Positions 1-7,787 of a stretch of 64,000 nucleotides of DNA are shown piece after piece; position 1 is the first letter of the stretch, and each line of letters begins with the position of its first letter. Under the pieces are notes generated by a model. The model ran no database searches. It was not told the DNA's origin and saw only the letters and a list, made by a program, of their open reading frames with translations. Source of the stretch: JARLGU01 sp036504535 (GTDB lineage Bacteria > Armatimonadota > Armatimonadia > Armatimonadales > Capsulimonadaceae); NCBI GenBank assembly GCA_036504535.1, contig DASXUY010000040.1:620001-684000 (forward strand). The letters are read 5' to 3'. The translations under genes and the position numbers were made by a program.

Positions 1-1490
1 TGTCTACGCGCATAAACACAAACGCTACCGCGATGATGGCATCTTATAACTTGAACGTCAACAGCTCCCTCCAGAGCCAAGACATTCAGCGCCTTTCAAC
101 AGGGCTGCGCATCAATAGCGCTGCAGACGATCCGGCGGGCCTGGTTCGGGCTCAGCAGATGACCGCCCAACTCAGCGGCCTCAAGCAGGCGTCGAGGAAT
201 GTCAACGACGCGATAAATCTGACCAAGACCGCTGAGGCGGCACTGAACGAGACTCACAACCTGTTGATGTCGATGCGCCAGTTGGCCGTGCAGGCTTCAA
301 ATGCTGGCACCAACGACTCTTCTGCACTCGCTGCCGACCAGGCACAGATCGCATCCGCAATCAAATCCATCAATAGGATCGCGTCCACTACCCTCTTCGG
401 CACCAAGCACCTGCTTGACGGATCCGCTACCTCGGCGACGACTACGACGGGCGGTGATACGGCGACGGCCAGCAACAGTGGGCTAGAAGTGGTAAATCCA
501 GGGAGCTGGACGAGTAGCAATGCCGGTGCCTACACGAGCGCTACAGCCGCTGCGGCAACCCCAACAACTTACAACGTTTCGATGAACGGTGATCCTCGGG
601 GCGGATCTTATAGTGGATCCATAATCATCAACGGTCAAACGTATGCGGTGGGTTCTCACGTGAGTATGGCGACAGTGAACGCAACAATCGCCCCGAGCGG
701 CTATCAGATGTCTGAGACTGCGAACAGTCTTGTCGGCACCGCCATCACACCTGGGGCAGGGCCGACACCCACAGCTACTATCGCAGGATTTTTCTGCTAT
801 ACCGCGTCCGCTGCCAGTATCCATGCCACGGGCTTCTCGATTACCCAAGGTACCGATGCATCGCTAACACTCAACGGTGGCGTGAACTCGGGCTACAAGA
901 GCACGTCGTCGGTAGACAACGGTGACGGGACTCGAGATTACACTTTTAGTAACGGCGCGGTAATTAAGGCTACTGGAACAGCCGGAACCATCAATACGGG
1001 ATTATCCACTACGGCAAGCGTCAGCAGCAAAGGCACTGACTTGATGTTCCAGATCGGCGCAAATTCGGGCGAGACGGAAAAGCTTTCGATCCAGAGTACA
1101 GGCGCTGACCAACTCGGTCGTAACGCGAGCACCTATAAAGACGCCAGCGGTGCCACGCAGACCGTGAACACATCCTCCATAAGCGCCATTGATGTGACAA
1201 CTTTCAAGGGCGCTCAAGACGCGATCGCTGTGATCGACAAAGCGATAGCCGACGTCTCCACCACCCGCGCAAAGTTAGGGGCGTTCCAGACGTATACTCT
1301 CCAATCATCCGCCACCTCTTTGGCAATTACTCAAGAGAATCTGAGCAGCTCAATAAGCTCCATCATGGACGCCGACCTTGCAGAAACTATCGTTCAATAC
1401 ACCAAGCATCAGATTATGGTGCAAGCGTCGACGACGGCATTGATGTACGCGAACCAACAGTCGCAAGCGGTCTTGAAATTGCTGCAATAG
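1..1490 (+). CDS. Flagellin, start codon cut by the window edge
   Basis: This is the filament protein of the bacterial flagellum, exported through the flagellar type III system. The conserved N-terminal D0/D1 region (RLSTGLRINSAADDPAGL) and the matching C-terminal coiled-coil region (SSISSIMDADLAETIVQY) flank a long central part rich in Ala, Ser, Thr and Gly. The frame is open to the first base: bases 1-2 are TG and the next codons read STRINTNATA, which is how flagellins begin. The true ATG therefore almost certainly has its A one base outside the window, and the first ATG inside (33) would remove the N-terminal D0 segment. Total length is then about 496 residues. One oddity is a cysteine in the central domain (FFCYTAS, near base 800); flagellins rarely carry cysteine. 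Whether this is the main or a minor flagellin cannot be told from here. Confidence 0.95.
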   Translation, partial: STRINTNATAMMASYNLNVNSSLQSQDIQRLSTGLRINSAADDPAGLVRAQQMTAQLSGLKQASRNVNDAINLTKTAEAALNETHNLLMSMRQLAVQASNAGTNDSSALAADQAQIASAIKSINRIASTTLFGTKHLLDGSATSATTTTGGDTATASNSGLEVVNPGSWTSSNAGAYTSATAAAATPTTYNVSMNGDPRGGSYSGSIIINGQTYAVGSHVSMATVNATIAPSGYQMSETANSLVGTAITPGAGPTPTATIAGFFCYTASAASIHATGFSITQGTDASLTLNGGVNSGYKSTSSVDNGDGTRDYTFSNGAVIKATGTAGTINTGLSTTASVSSKGTDLMFQIGANSGETEKLSIQSTGADQLGRNASTYKDASGATQTVNTSSISAIDVTTFKGAQDAIAVIDKAIADVSTTRAKLGAFQTYTLQSSATSLAITQENLSSSISSIMDADLAETIVQYTKHQIMVQASTTALMYANQQSQAVLKLLQ

Positions 1491-1544
1491 GGAAGGGTTG
1501 GGAGCTGCGCAAGTTCGATGCTAGGAACGAGTTCAACGGTTTAG

Positions 1545-2540
1545 CTATTTGTCGGCGCGCAGGATGTCAGTGGCGAGGGCGCAGTCCTGGCGCATTTGGG
1601 CGACGAGGGCGTCGAGCGATGGGAAGTTAACTTCGCCCCGTAGACGCTCAACGAACTGCAGATCGATGGGCTGGTCGTATATATCGCTATCGAAGCCATC
1701 CATCAGATACGCTTCGATCTTTATCTGGTCATTTTCGCCGTCTGTCGTGGGGTTTGTTCCTACCGATAGCGCTGCTGGCACCGGGAGGCCCGCAACGGAG
1801 TTCGGATAGAAGCTGGACACAGGGCTGATACCGCCCAGCTGATTGTGAGGAATGGCCCAACCCGCGTATACGCCCTTCTCCGGAAGCAGTTGTCGTGGCT
1901 GAGATGGTATCAGGTTCGCCGTCGGGAAACCGATGGTTCGCCCAAGCTTTTTGCCGTGCCCCACAACGCCTCGCAATGTAAACGGGCGCCCCAGTAGCCT
2001 GCGGGCAGTCTCGACGTCACCAGCGGCCACCAGGTTGCGCACACGGGTACTGCTGATTCTCTCTCCACCTTCTGTGATCGGGTGAACAATGTCAACGTTG
2101 AATCCGTAGCTTTCCCCGGCGACTTCCAGGTCCATGACGCTACCGGATCGATCTTTGCCGTACCGGAAATCAGCCCCAACTCGCACTTCCTTGGCGTTGA
2201 GCTTACCGACAAGGACACGTTCCACGAACTGCGCAGGCGTCATGTTAGCAAACGCCAAATCGAACGGCGTCATCACCATCACGTCGACGACACCGAGTGT
2301 CGCGATGAACTCGATCTTTTGGCTAAGCGTTGCGATAGCAAGCGGAGCTTTTTGAGGAAGTAGAAGCTCGGCCGGGTGCCGGTCAAACGTCAGCGCAACG
2401 CACAGCCCGTCGATAGCTGACGCCGCCGTCGCAGCGGCACGCATTACCTGTTGATGGCCGCGATGGAATCCGTCGAACACGCCAATACCCACGCAGGCAC
2501 GTTCGATATTCAGGTTGTCGAAGCTAGTATAAACTCGCAT
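1545..2540 (-). CDS. ribF: Bifunctional riboflavin kinase / FAD synthetase
   Basis: This cytosolic enzyme phosphorylates riboflavin to FMN and adenylylates FMN to FAD. The N-terminal FAD synthetase module shows the nucleotidyltransferase motif GVFDGFHRGH (about residues 20-29) and ISSTRVR (162-168). The C-terminal flavokinase module shows GFPTANL (204-210) and EKGVYAG. At 331 residues it is slightly longer than the usual 300-315. It stands alone: the flagellin upstream runs on the other strand and ends 54 bases from the ribF stop, and the toxin remnant follows on the same strand. No FMN riboswitch is visible in front of it. The start at 2540 is an ATG that gives the expected N-terminus. Confidence 0.95.
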   Translation of the reverse strand: MRVYTSFDNLNIERACVGIGVFDGFHRGHQQVMRAAATAASAIDGLCVALTFDRHPAELLLPQKAPLAIATLSQKIEFIATLGVVDVMVMTPFDLAFANMTPAQFVERVLVGKLNAKEVRVGADFRYGKDRSGSVMDLEVAGESYGFNVDIVHPITEGGERISSTRVRNLVAAGDVETARRLLGRPFTLRGVVGHGKKLGRTIGFPTANLIPSQPRQLLPEKGVYAGWAIPHNQLGGISPVSSFYPNSVAGLPVPAALSVGTNPTTDGENDQIKIEAYLMDGFDSDIYDQPIDLQFVERLRGEVNFPSLDALVAQMRQDCALATDILRADK

Positions 2541-2565
2541 TAAGGTGTGCGAATGCAGGATATGA

Positions 2566-2950
2566 TTACCAGATTCGGCTCACGCCATAGAAATCTAGCT
2601 TCTCGTCTGCGCTCGCTATTTTGTGCCCGTAAAGTTGGCATTGCGCGACAAGCATACGATCAAACGGGTCGCGGTGATACATAGGCAATGCGCCAGCGAG
2701 TTTGGATTCCGGGGTGTAGATTGGAAGCATTGACCATCCGACTACTGCAATTCGAGAACAGAGGACATCCAAATCCTGGCCCAGAAACGAGCTTTCCGGT
2801 TTGGACTTTTATCGAAATCTCCCAGATAGATGCTGTGCTGACGACTACATCAAGACCAGCCGCATCAATAGCATTTTTTGCTACCAAAGACAGGCTAGGC
2901 GAATCCTGCAAATACCAAAGCAGGGCATTTGTATCGAGCAGTAGAGCCAT
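2566..2950 (-). pseudogene. PIN-domain toxin (VapC type), frameshifted
   Basis: VapC toxins are small PIN-fold ribonucleases. The first frame, from ATG 2950, carries the N-terminal half (MALLLDTNALLWYLQD and then STASIWEISIKVQTGKL). The frame one base over carries the rest (LDVLCSRIAVVGWSMLPI, then HRDPFDRMLVAQ and SADEKLDFYGV). The two halves join near 2780-2795, where removing one base would restore a protein of about 130 residues with all four expected acidic PIN positions (Asp6, the Glu of WEIS, the Asp of HRDPFD and the Asp of SADE). As written, the first frame runs into an unrelated tail and stops at 2660. The gene starts inside the antitoxin stop (TAATG), the usual coupling. Either the toxin has been inactivated or the base call is wrong here. 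Confidence 0.85.
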
Positions 2951-3174
2951 TATTCGCCTTCGTAAAATTCATTTAAGGGCTCGTTGAAGTCATCGGATAT
3001 CCGCATTTTACCTGCAAGGCTCCCGAATAGAACGTCCTGAGCCGTTGGTCTAATGCTGGACACACGTGCAAGCGGCTTACTATCGATTGTAATAATAATC
3101 TCGCCACCCGTTTTCAATTGCTCAACGAAATCATGCGGTGTAGCTTCAAGCTCTTCGACCGAGATGGTTGTCAT
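2950..3174 (-). CDS. Phd/YefM-family antitoxin
   Basis: This 74-residue protein starts MTTISVEELEATPHDFVEQL and continues with GEIIITIDSKPLARV. That is the Phd/YefM fold, which binds the toxin promoter through its N-terminus and the PIN toxin through its C-terminal tail. It has a strong ribosome site (GAGGAGGG, about 8 bases before the ATG), and its stop codon overlaps the toxin start by one base. A TATAAT box lies 21 bases upstream (3195-3200), so the pair has its own transcription unit. With the toxin frameshifted, the antitoxin may now be an orphan that is kept as a repressor or protects against related toxins. Confidence 0.85.
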   Translation of the reverse strand: MTTISVEELEATPHDFVEQLKTGGEIIITIDSKPLARVSSIRPTAQDVLFGSLAGKMRISDDFNEPLNEFYEGE

Positions 3175-3194
3175 CAGAAATGCCCTCCTCGTCG

Positions 3195-3227
3195 ATTATA
3201 CCATTCGCCCCTGGCGGAGCCAGGGGC
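3195..3227 (-). promoter_or_regulatory. leuA 3' hairpin and -10 box of the antitoxin/toxin unit
   Basis: Just after the leuA start-side neighbour region ends, a perfect 9 bp hairpin (GCCCCTGGC, loop GGA, arms 3207-3215 and 3219-3227) lies upstream of the antitoxin, and directly after it on the minus strand is TATAAT (3195-3200). The hairpin lacks a T-run on either side. It lies 10 bases or so beyond the leuA coding sequence on the low side only in space, since leuA ends at 3237 and reads toward it, so it could act as a weak leuA terminator. The -35 hexamer is poor. Confidence 0.5.
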
Positions 3228-3236
3228 GTGATCGCC

Positions 3237-4787
3237 TTACACGTGATCCAGTACCGGCGCGGGGCGTCCCGACGTGCGCGCTAGCTGCTTGTTGAGCGCT
3301 TGCACATAGGCCTTGGCGCTTGCGACGATGATGTCGGTATGCGCAGCCCTGCCAGTGTATATGTTCTCTTCTGAGCGCAGCCGAATGGTAACGTCGGCCA
3401 TCGCATCGATGCCTTCGGTGACACTTTGAACGGTGTACTCGATAAGATCGTTGGGGACGCCAACAATCCGGTTGATTGCGCGGTAGATAGCATCTACGGG
3501 GCCGTTTCCGGCATCAGCGTCGCGTACGATAGCGCCTTCGTGCAGAAGCTGCACCGTTGCCGTCGGGATCGCGTGGTCGCCGCAGGTTACCTGAACGTGG
3601 TCCAGCTCGTAAGTTTGCGGCACCGTTGAAATCGAGTCGCTAACGATAGCCTTCAGGTCTTCGTCGTAAACTACTTTCTTGCTGTCCGCTACCTTCAGGA
3701 ACCGCTCGTAGACCTTTTCAAAATCTTCGGCAGCCTCGAACGAGTAGCCCAGCTCTTCGAGTCGATGGCGAACACCATGCCGTCCCGAACGAGCCGATAG
3801 GATGATCTTGCTCTCGTTCAAGCCTATCGACTTGGGATCGATAATCTCATACGTCGATCGCTCCTTCAGAACACCATCCTGGTGGATACCCGACGAGTGC
3901 GCAAAGGCATTGGCTCCCACGATGGCCTTGTTTGGCTGCACCAGGATGCCAGTCATTGTCGAAACCATCCGACTGGTGTTGTAAATCTCTTCTGTTGTGA
4001 TGCCCACGTCGAGGCCGAACGAATCCCGCCGAGTTACAAGGGCCATAACAACTTCTTCCAGCGACGTGTTCCCAGCACGCTCGCCGATGCCGTTAATGGT
4101 ACATTCGATCTGGCGCGCGCCGTTGCGGACCGCAGCCAGCGCATTGGCGGTCGCCATGCCCAGGTCATTGTGGCAGTGCGCCGACAACGTCACATTTTCC
4201 GAACCTGGCACATGTTCCAGAACGTTGCGGAAAAGCGTGCCGTACTCTTCAGGCGTGAGGTAGCCCGTCGTATCGGGAATGTTGATCACCGTGGCGCCAG
4301 CCTTGATGACGCTTTCGATCACCCGATACAGGTAATCCGGCTCAGCCCGCCCGCTGTCCTCGGTAAAATACTCGATGTCGCGGCATCCTAGCTTATAGGC
4401 ATGCTTGACGGCGTTGACGCCGACTTCAAGCGCCTGATCTTCTGTCATCTTGAGCTTGTGCTGCAGATGGCTCTTCGAGACGCCGAGACCGGTGTGGATG
4501 CGCGGGCGACGCGCTCCTTTGAGCGCATCCCAAGCGACCTCGATGTCGCGCTCGCGCGCTCGAGTCAGGCCGCAAACGGTAACATCGCCAACCAGCGCGG
4601 CAACGCGGCTGACCGCCTCGAAATCGCCGGGCGAGGAAATCGGAAACCCGGCTTCAATGACATCGACTCCGAGCTTTTCAAGCTGTCGCGCGATTTCCAG
4701 TTTCTCCTCGACGTTGAGGGACGCGCCTGGGGACTGCTCCCCGTCACGCAGAGTGGTATCGAAAATCTGTACTCGGTTATTCGCCAT
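3237..4787 (-). CDS. leuA: 2-isopropylmalate synthase
   Basis: It condenses acetyl-CoA with 2-ketoisovalerate, the first committed step of leucine synthesis. The catalytic TIM barrel begins with FDTTLRDGEQSPG (residues 9-21) and has the metal-binding SAHCHNDLGMATANA segment; the C-terminal part (after about residue 380) is the leucine-binding regulatory domain. The reading frame is open up to 4922, but ATG 4787 has a GAGGGAG ribosome site and gives the family N-terminus MANNRVQIFDTTL, so the 45 extra residues are not coding. This gives 516 residues, normal for the family. It is the last gene of the ilv-leu operon, 89 bases after ilvC, with a long GC hairpin between the two. Control by leucine is expected at two levels: the T-box at the operon head and feedback on the enzyme. 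Confidence 0.95.
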   Translation of the reverse strand: MANNRVQIFDTTLRDGEQSPGASLNVEEKLEIARQLEKLGVDVIEAGFPISSPGDFEAVSRVAALVGDVTVCGLTRARERDIEVAWDALKGARRPRIHTGLGVSKSHLQHKLKMTEDQALEVGVNAVKHAYKLGCRDIEYFTEDSGRAEPDYLYRVIESVIKAGATVINIPDTTGYLTPEEYGTLFRNVLEHVPGSENVTLSAHCHNDLGMATANALAAVRNGARQIECTINGIGERAGNTSLEEVVMALVTRRDSFGLDVGITTEEIYNTSRMVSTMTGILVQPNKAIVGANAFAHSSGIHQDGVLKERSTYEIIDPKSIGLNESKIILSARSGRHGVRHRLEELGYSFEAAEDFEKVYERFLKVADSKKVVYDEDLKAIVSDSISTVPQTYELDHVQVTCGDHAIPTATVQLLHEGAIVRDADAGNGPVDAIYRAINRIVGVPNDLIEYTVQSVTEGIDAMADVTIRLRSEENIYTGRAAHTDIIVASAKAYVQALNKQLARTSGRPAPVLDHV

Positions 4788-4815
4788 TGAACTTGCTCCC
4801 TCGGTGGAAGAATGA

Positions 4816-4860
4816 CCTCCGCCCCGGCCCATCTTCCAAGGAGAGGGGCCGGGGCGGAGG
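4816..4860 (-). other. Intercistronic GC-rich hairpin between ilvC and leuA
   Basis: The arms CCTCCGCCCCGGCCC (4816-4830) and GGGCCGGGGCGGAGG (4846-4860) are perfectly complementary over 15 bp with a 15-base loop. No T-run follows on the minus strand. It may slow or partly stop transcription into leuA, or protect the ilvC message from decay. Confidence 0.6.
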
Positions 4861-4876
4861 TATTCTCCTCTATCCC

Positions 4877-5902
4877 TTACTTGCCTGCGACGGCATCTGT
4901 CACATCGGACTTCTTGATCCACGACATCATGCCGCGAAGCTGCTTGCCGACGGTCTCTAGCTGAGACTCGTCATCCTGGCGTGTGAGCGCGTTGAACTGC
5001 GGTCGATTGGCCTTGTTCTCGAGGATCCATTCCTTGGCGAAGGTGCCGTTCTGGATTTCCTTCAGGATCTGGGTCATCTCGTACTTGGTTTCATCGGTGA
5101 CAATACGCGGTCCGCGAGTCATGTCGCCAAACTGCGCGGTGTCCGAAATCGAGTATCGCATCCCGGCGATACCAGCTTCGTGCAGCAGGTCAACGATAAG
5201 CTTGAGTTCGTGAAGGCACTCGAAATAGGCAATCTCGGGAGCATAGCCAGCGTCGACGAGGGTCTCGAATCCAGCCTTGACGAGCGCCACAGTTCCGCCG
5301 CAAAGGACAGCCTGCTCACCAAAGAGATCGGTTTCGGTCTCTTCGCGGAACGACGTCTCAAACACGCCTGCTCGTGAGCCACCGATGCCCTTGGCCCATG
5401 CCAAAGCGAGGCTCTTGGCGTTGCCGGTCGCATCCTGGTGGATAGCGATCAAGCACGGGACACCCTTGCCTTCTTCGTACTGGCGGCGAACCAAGTGGCC
5501 GGGACCCTTTGGCGCGACCATGAAGACGTCGACATCCTTGGGCGGCACAATCTGGCCGAAGTGGATGTTGAAACCGTGCCCGAAGACGAGCGCATTGCCG
5601 CTCACGACATACGGCGCGATGCTCTCGCGGTAGACGTCGCCCTGGAACTCATCGTTAATGAGGATCATGATGACGTCGGCTTCTTTGGCCGCATCCTCGA
5701 CGGTAACAACCTTCAGGCCAGCTTCTTCAGCCTTAGCCCAGCGCTTCGAACCCTTGCGTAGACCGACGCGAACGTCGAGGCCGCTGTCCTTCAGGTTCAA
5801 CGAGTGAGCGTGCCCCTGCGAGCCGTAGCCGATAACGGCGATCTTCTTACCCTGCAGGTAGCTCAGATCGGCGTCCTGATCGTAATACATGTTAACTGCC
5901 AT
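4877..5902 (-). CDS. ilvC: Ketol-acid reductoisomerase
   Basis: This enzyme converts acetolactate or acetohydroxybutyrate to the dihydroxy acid with NADPH and magnesium, the second common step of valine, leucine and isoleucine synthesis. The dinucleotide motif is GYGSQGHA (25-32), and the cofactor loop GLRKGSKRW, with basic and serine residues, fits NADPH. At 341 residues with a single knotted C-terminal domain it is the short class I form. The C-terminal segment CLHELKLIVDLLHEAG carries the metal-binding acidic residues expected there. The ribosome site is GGGAGAAG upstream of ATG 5902. It lies between the small membrane-protein gene and leuA in the same direction. Confidence 0.96.
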   Translation of the reverse strand: MAVNMYYDQDADLSYLQGKKIAVIGYGSQGHAHSLNLKDSGLDVRVGLRKGSKRWAKAEEAGLKVVTVEDAAKEADVIMILINDEFQGDVYRESIAPYVVSGNALVFGHGFNIHFGQIVPPKDVDVFMVAPKGPGHLVRRQYEEGKGVPCLIAIHQDATGNAKSLALAWAKGIGGSRAGVFETSFREETETDLFGEQAVLCGGTVALVKAGFETLVDAGYAPEIAYFECLHELKLIVDLLHEAGIAGMRYSISDTAQFGDMTRGPRIVTDETKYEMTQILKEIQNGTFAKEWILENKANRPQFNALTRQDDESQLETVGKQLRGMMSWIKKSDVTDAVAGK

Positions 5903-5920
5903 ATGGATTTCTTCTCCCTG

Positions 5921-5938
5921 CCAGGCTGTGCCTGGACC
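5921..5938. repeat. Palindromic element shared with the nuoG leader
   Basis: CCAGGCTGTGCCTGGACC lies 18-19 bases upstream of the ilvC start. Almost the same string, with one base changed, lies upstream of nuoG at 50488-50505. The core CCAGGC..GCCTGG is an inverted repeat, so it can form a short hairpin just in front of the ribosome site in both messages. Confidence 0.55.
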
Positions 5939-6073
5939 TTTTTGTGCTGCGAGAACCTTGCATTGTAGCCAGCAGCTACGTCCCCGCGACCAAAGCTGAT
6001 TCAGCCGAGGTCAAATCGTTGACTGACAGAAGATCTGTACAGTCTGGTTCGTACTTTGTCGAAAATTGCGGTG

Positions 6074-6376
6074 CTATTCGCTAATGCTTTTTGGCTTGAC
6101 CAGTCGTCCCCAAAGGAGCCCTGAAATAACGCCGATCGCGACAAACAGGGCGAGGTTCACCAGTAAGTTCTTTACGGTATCCAGCCCAAGATGGTCGGTG
6201 ATCGCGTTGTAGACTTTCCACATCGCGAGGTTACCCAGCCCAATGAGCACGCCCGCAACCACACCATGCTTGATGCGCTTCACCGCAACGCCCCACACCA
6301 AGCCTATGATAGGAATTGCAACCGTGAGCCCCAACATTAATGTGTTGGCCTGCGAGAGTGTAATTAGCTCTTTCAT
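6074..6376 (-). CDS. Small membrane protein in the ilv operon, function unknown
   Basis: I do not recognise this 100-residue protein. It has three likely transmembrane helices (about residues 12-30, 37-56 and 70-91) separated by short basic loops (VKRIKHG and RLVKPK), which suggests an inner-membrane protein. It lies 74 bases after the ALS small subunit gene and 171 bases before ilvC, in the same direction, so it is probably on the same transcript. A role in moving branched-chain amino acids or their precursors is possible from position only. The ribosome site is weak. Codon use looks like its neighbours. Confidence 0.6.
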   Translation of the reverse strand: MKELITLSQANTLMLGLTVAIPIIGLVWGVAVKRIKHGVVAGVLIGLGNLAMWKVYNAITDHLGLDTVKNLLVNLALFVAIGVISGLLWGRLVKPKSISE

Positions 6377-6450
6377 AATAGGGTCTCGTCGCGGTTGCCA
6401 GCTTCAGCGTACATAGCAATCGCCCCATCAAGGATACCCGACCACAAGCG

Positions 6451-6942
6451 CTAGAGCGCCTTTGGCCCGCGTCCCATTGCAATTCGTCCGGTGCGCACCG
6501 ACTCGCGAATACCGTAGGGCTCCATGAGCTTTTCGAAAGCGTCGATCTTGTCGCCAGCGCCAGTCAACTCGATGATAAACACCTTGTCCGACATGTCCAC
6601 CACTCGGCCCCGAAATACATCTATGATCTGCAGCAGGGCGCCTCGGTCTTTGACTTCAGCATTCACCTTGATGAGTGCAAGCTCACGAGCAACAATCGAA
6701 ACGCCAATGTAGTCCTGGACCTTGCTGACGTCTATCTGCTTGTGAAGTTGCTTGGTGATTTGCTCGACAATTTGCTCATCACCGTTCACTACTATGGTCA
6801 TGCGCGAGATGTCCGGGTTGTCGGTGATCGACACGGCGAGCGACTCGATATTGTAGCCACGACGGGAAAAGAGGCCCGCAACGCGCGCCAAAACGCCAGG
6901 TTTGTTGTCGACCAATACGCTGATTGTGTGTTGATTCTGCAC
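6451..6942 (-). CDS. ilvN: Acetolactate synthase small (regulatory) subunit
   Basis: This subunit activates the ALS catalytic subunit and confers valine feedback inhibition. The N-terminal ACT domain reads HTISVLVDNKPGVLARVAGLF followed by RRGYNIESLAV, with the Gly and Asn positions that bind the amino acid; the C-terminal activation domain includes GRVVDMSDKVFIIELTG. The open frame extends to a TTG at 6981, but GTG 6942 has AGGAGA about 8 bases upstream and gives the usual N-terminus, so that start is used here (163 residues). It follows the SDR gene by about 100 bases. With two large-subunit genes in the operon, it is unclear which one or both it serves. Confidence 0.92.
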   Translation of the reverse strand: MQNQHTISVLVDNKPGVLARVAGLFSRRGYNIESLAVSITDNPDISRMTIVVNGDEQIVEQITKQLHKQIDVSKVQDYIGVSIVARELALIKVNAEVKDRGALLQIIDVFRGRVVDMSDKVFIIELTGAGDKIDAFEKLMEPYGIRESVRTGRIAMGRGPKAL

Positions 6943-7043
6943 AGCTCTGTCTCTCCTGTCAGCCTGGCCATTCGTGTCCAAGCTGCGATCATTGCGCCTT
7001 GCGCAAAAGTGTTAGCGACCTGCCGCACTGCCCTAAGGTCGCG

Positions 7044-7772
7044 CTAGTATCCGGGCACGTCCTGTTTCGTGGCAAGTACGAGCATATCTGCGATGTTGAC
7101 ATGCGCTGGCTTATCCAGCATGTAGGCTACCGCATCCGCGATATCTTCCGAGGTCAGCGCCATACTATCGTTCACCTGGGCAAGCTGATTTTCCGATCCT
7201 GGAGTCTCGCCCCAAAGCTCGTTCAGAACGTATCCCGGCGATATGATACCAACAGAGATGCCATGCTGACTGACCTGCTTACGTAAGCCGACCGCCCAAC
7301 CGTATAAGAAATGCTTCGTCCCGGCGTACACGGCGCTGTTCGGATAAACTGCCCGCCCGGCGATGCTAGCCGTTAGGACTATCTGGCCAGCCTTACGCTC
7401 CACCATGCCCGGAAGTGCTGCTCGAACCGTCCGCATAACGCCATTGATGTTAACGTCCACCATGGACGCCCACTCGTCAGGATCATCGTGGACGAGATCG
7501 TCGAAGCCAAACTTACCGGCGTTGGCGAACACTGCGTCAATCTTGCCAAAGCGCTCAGTCCCTTGGGCAATGGCCTTGTTCAAGTCGTCCGATACCGTCA
7601 CATCTCCCGGAGTTACCAGCACATCTCCGTCGCCGAGTTCGTCAGCCAGCGCGCCAAGCTTGCCCTCTGACCGTGCAAACAGGATCGCGTTCCAACCGCG
7701 AGCAACTACCGCTCGTGCAGTTGCTGCCCCAATTCCACTTGAGGCGCCAGTAATCAAGACTACTTTAGGCAT
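7044..7772 (-). CDS. Short-chain dehydrogenase/reductase inside the ilv operon
   Basis: This is a classical SDR of 242 residues that carries out NAD(P)-dependent oxidoreduction of an unknown substrate. It shows the cofactor motif TGASSGIG (residues 8-15), FANAG, the catalytic serine in TASIAG and YAGTK. The family resembles the YdfG/serine dehydrogenase-like group by general look, which is only a hint. It sits 15 bases after the second ALS gene and before ilvN, which is unusual for ilv operons. A link to hydroxy or keto acid reduction is possible but not shown. The ribosome site is AAGGA before ATG 7772. Confidence 0.85.
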   Translation of the reverse strand: MPKVVLITGASSGIGAATARAVVARGWNAILFARSEGKLGALADELGDGDVLVTPGDVTVSDDLNKAIAQGTERFGKIDAVFANAGKFGFDDLVHDDPDEWASMVDVNINGVMRTVRAALPGMVERKAGQIVLTASIAGRAVYPNSAVYAGTKHFLYGWAVGLRKQVSQHGISVGIISPGYVLNELWGETPGSENQLAQVNDSMALTSEDIADAVAYMLDKPAHVNIADMLVLATKQDVPGY

Positions 7773-7787
7773 CAGAATCCTTATTCA

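Noticed and set aside
4788..4922. N-terminal extension of leuA.
   Set aside because: It runs through the GC hairpin and into ilvC; the family N-terminus starts at 4787.
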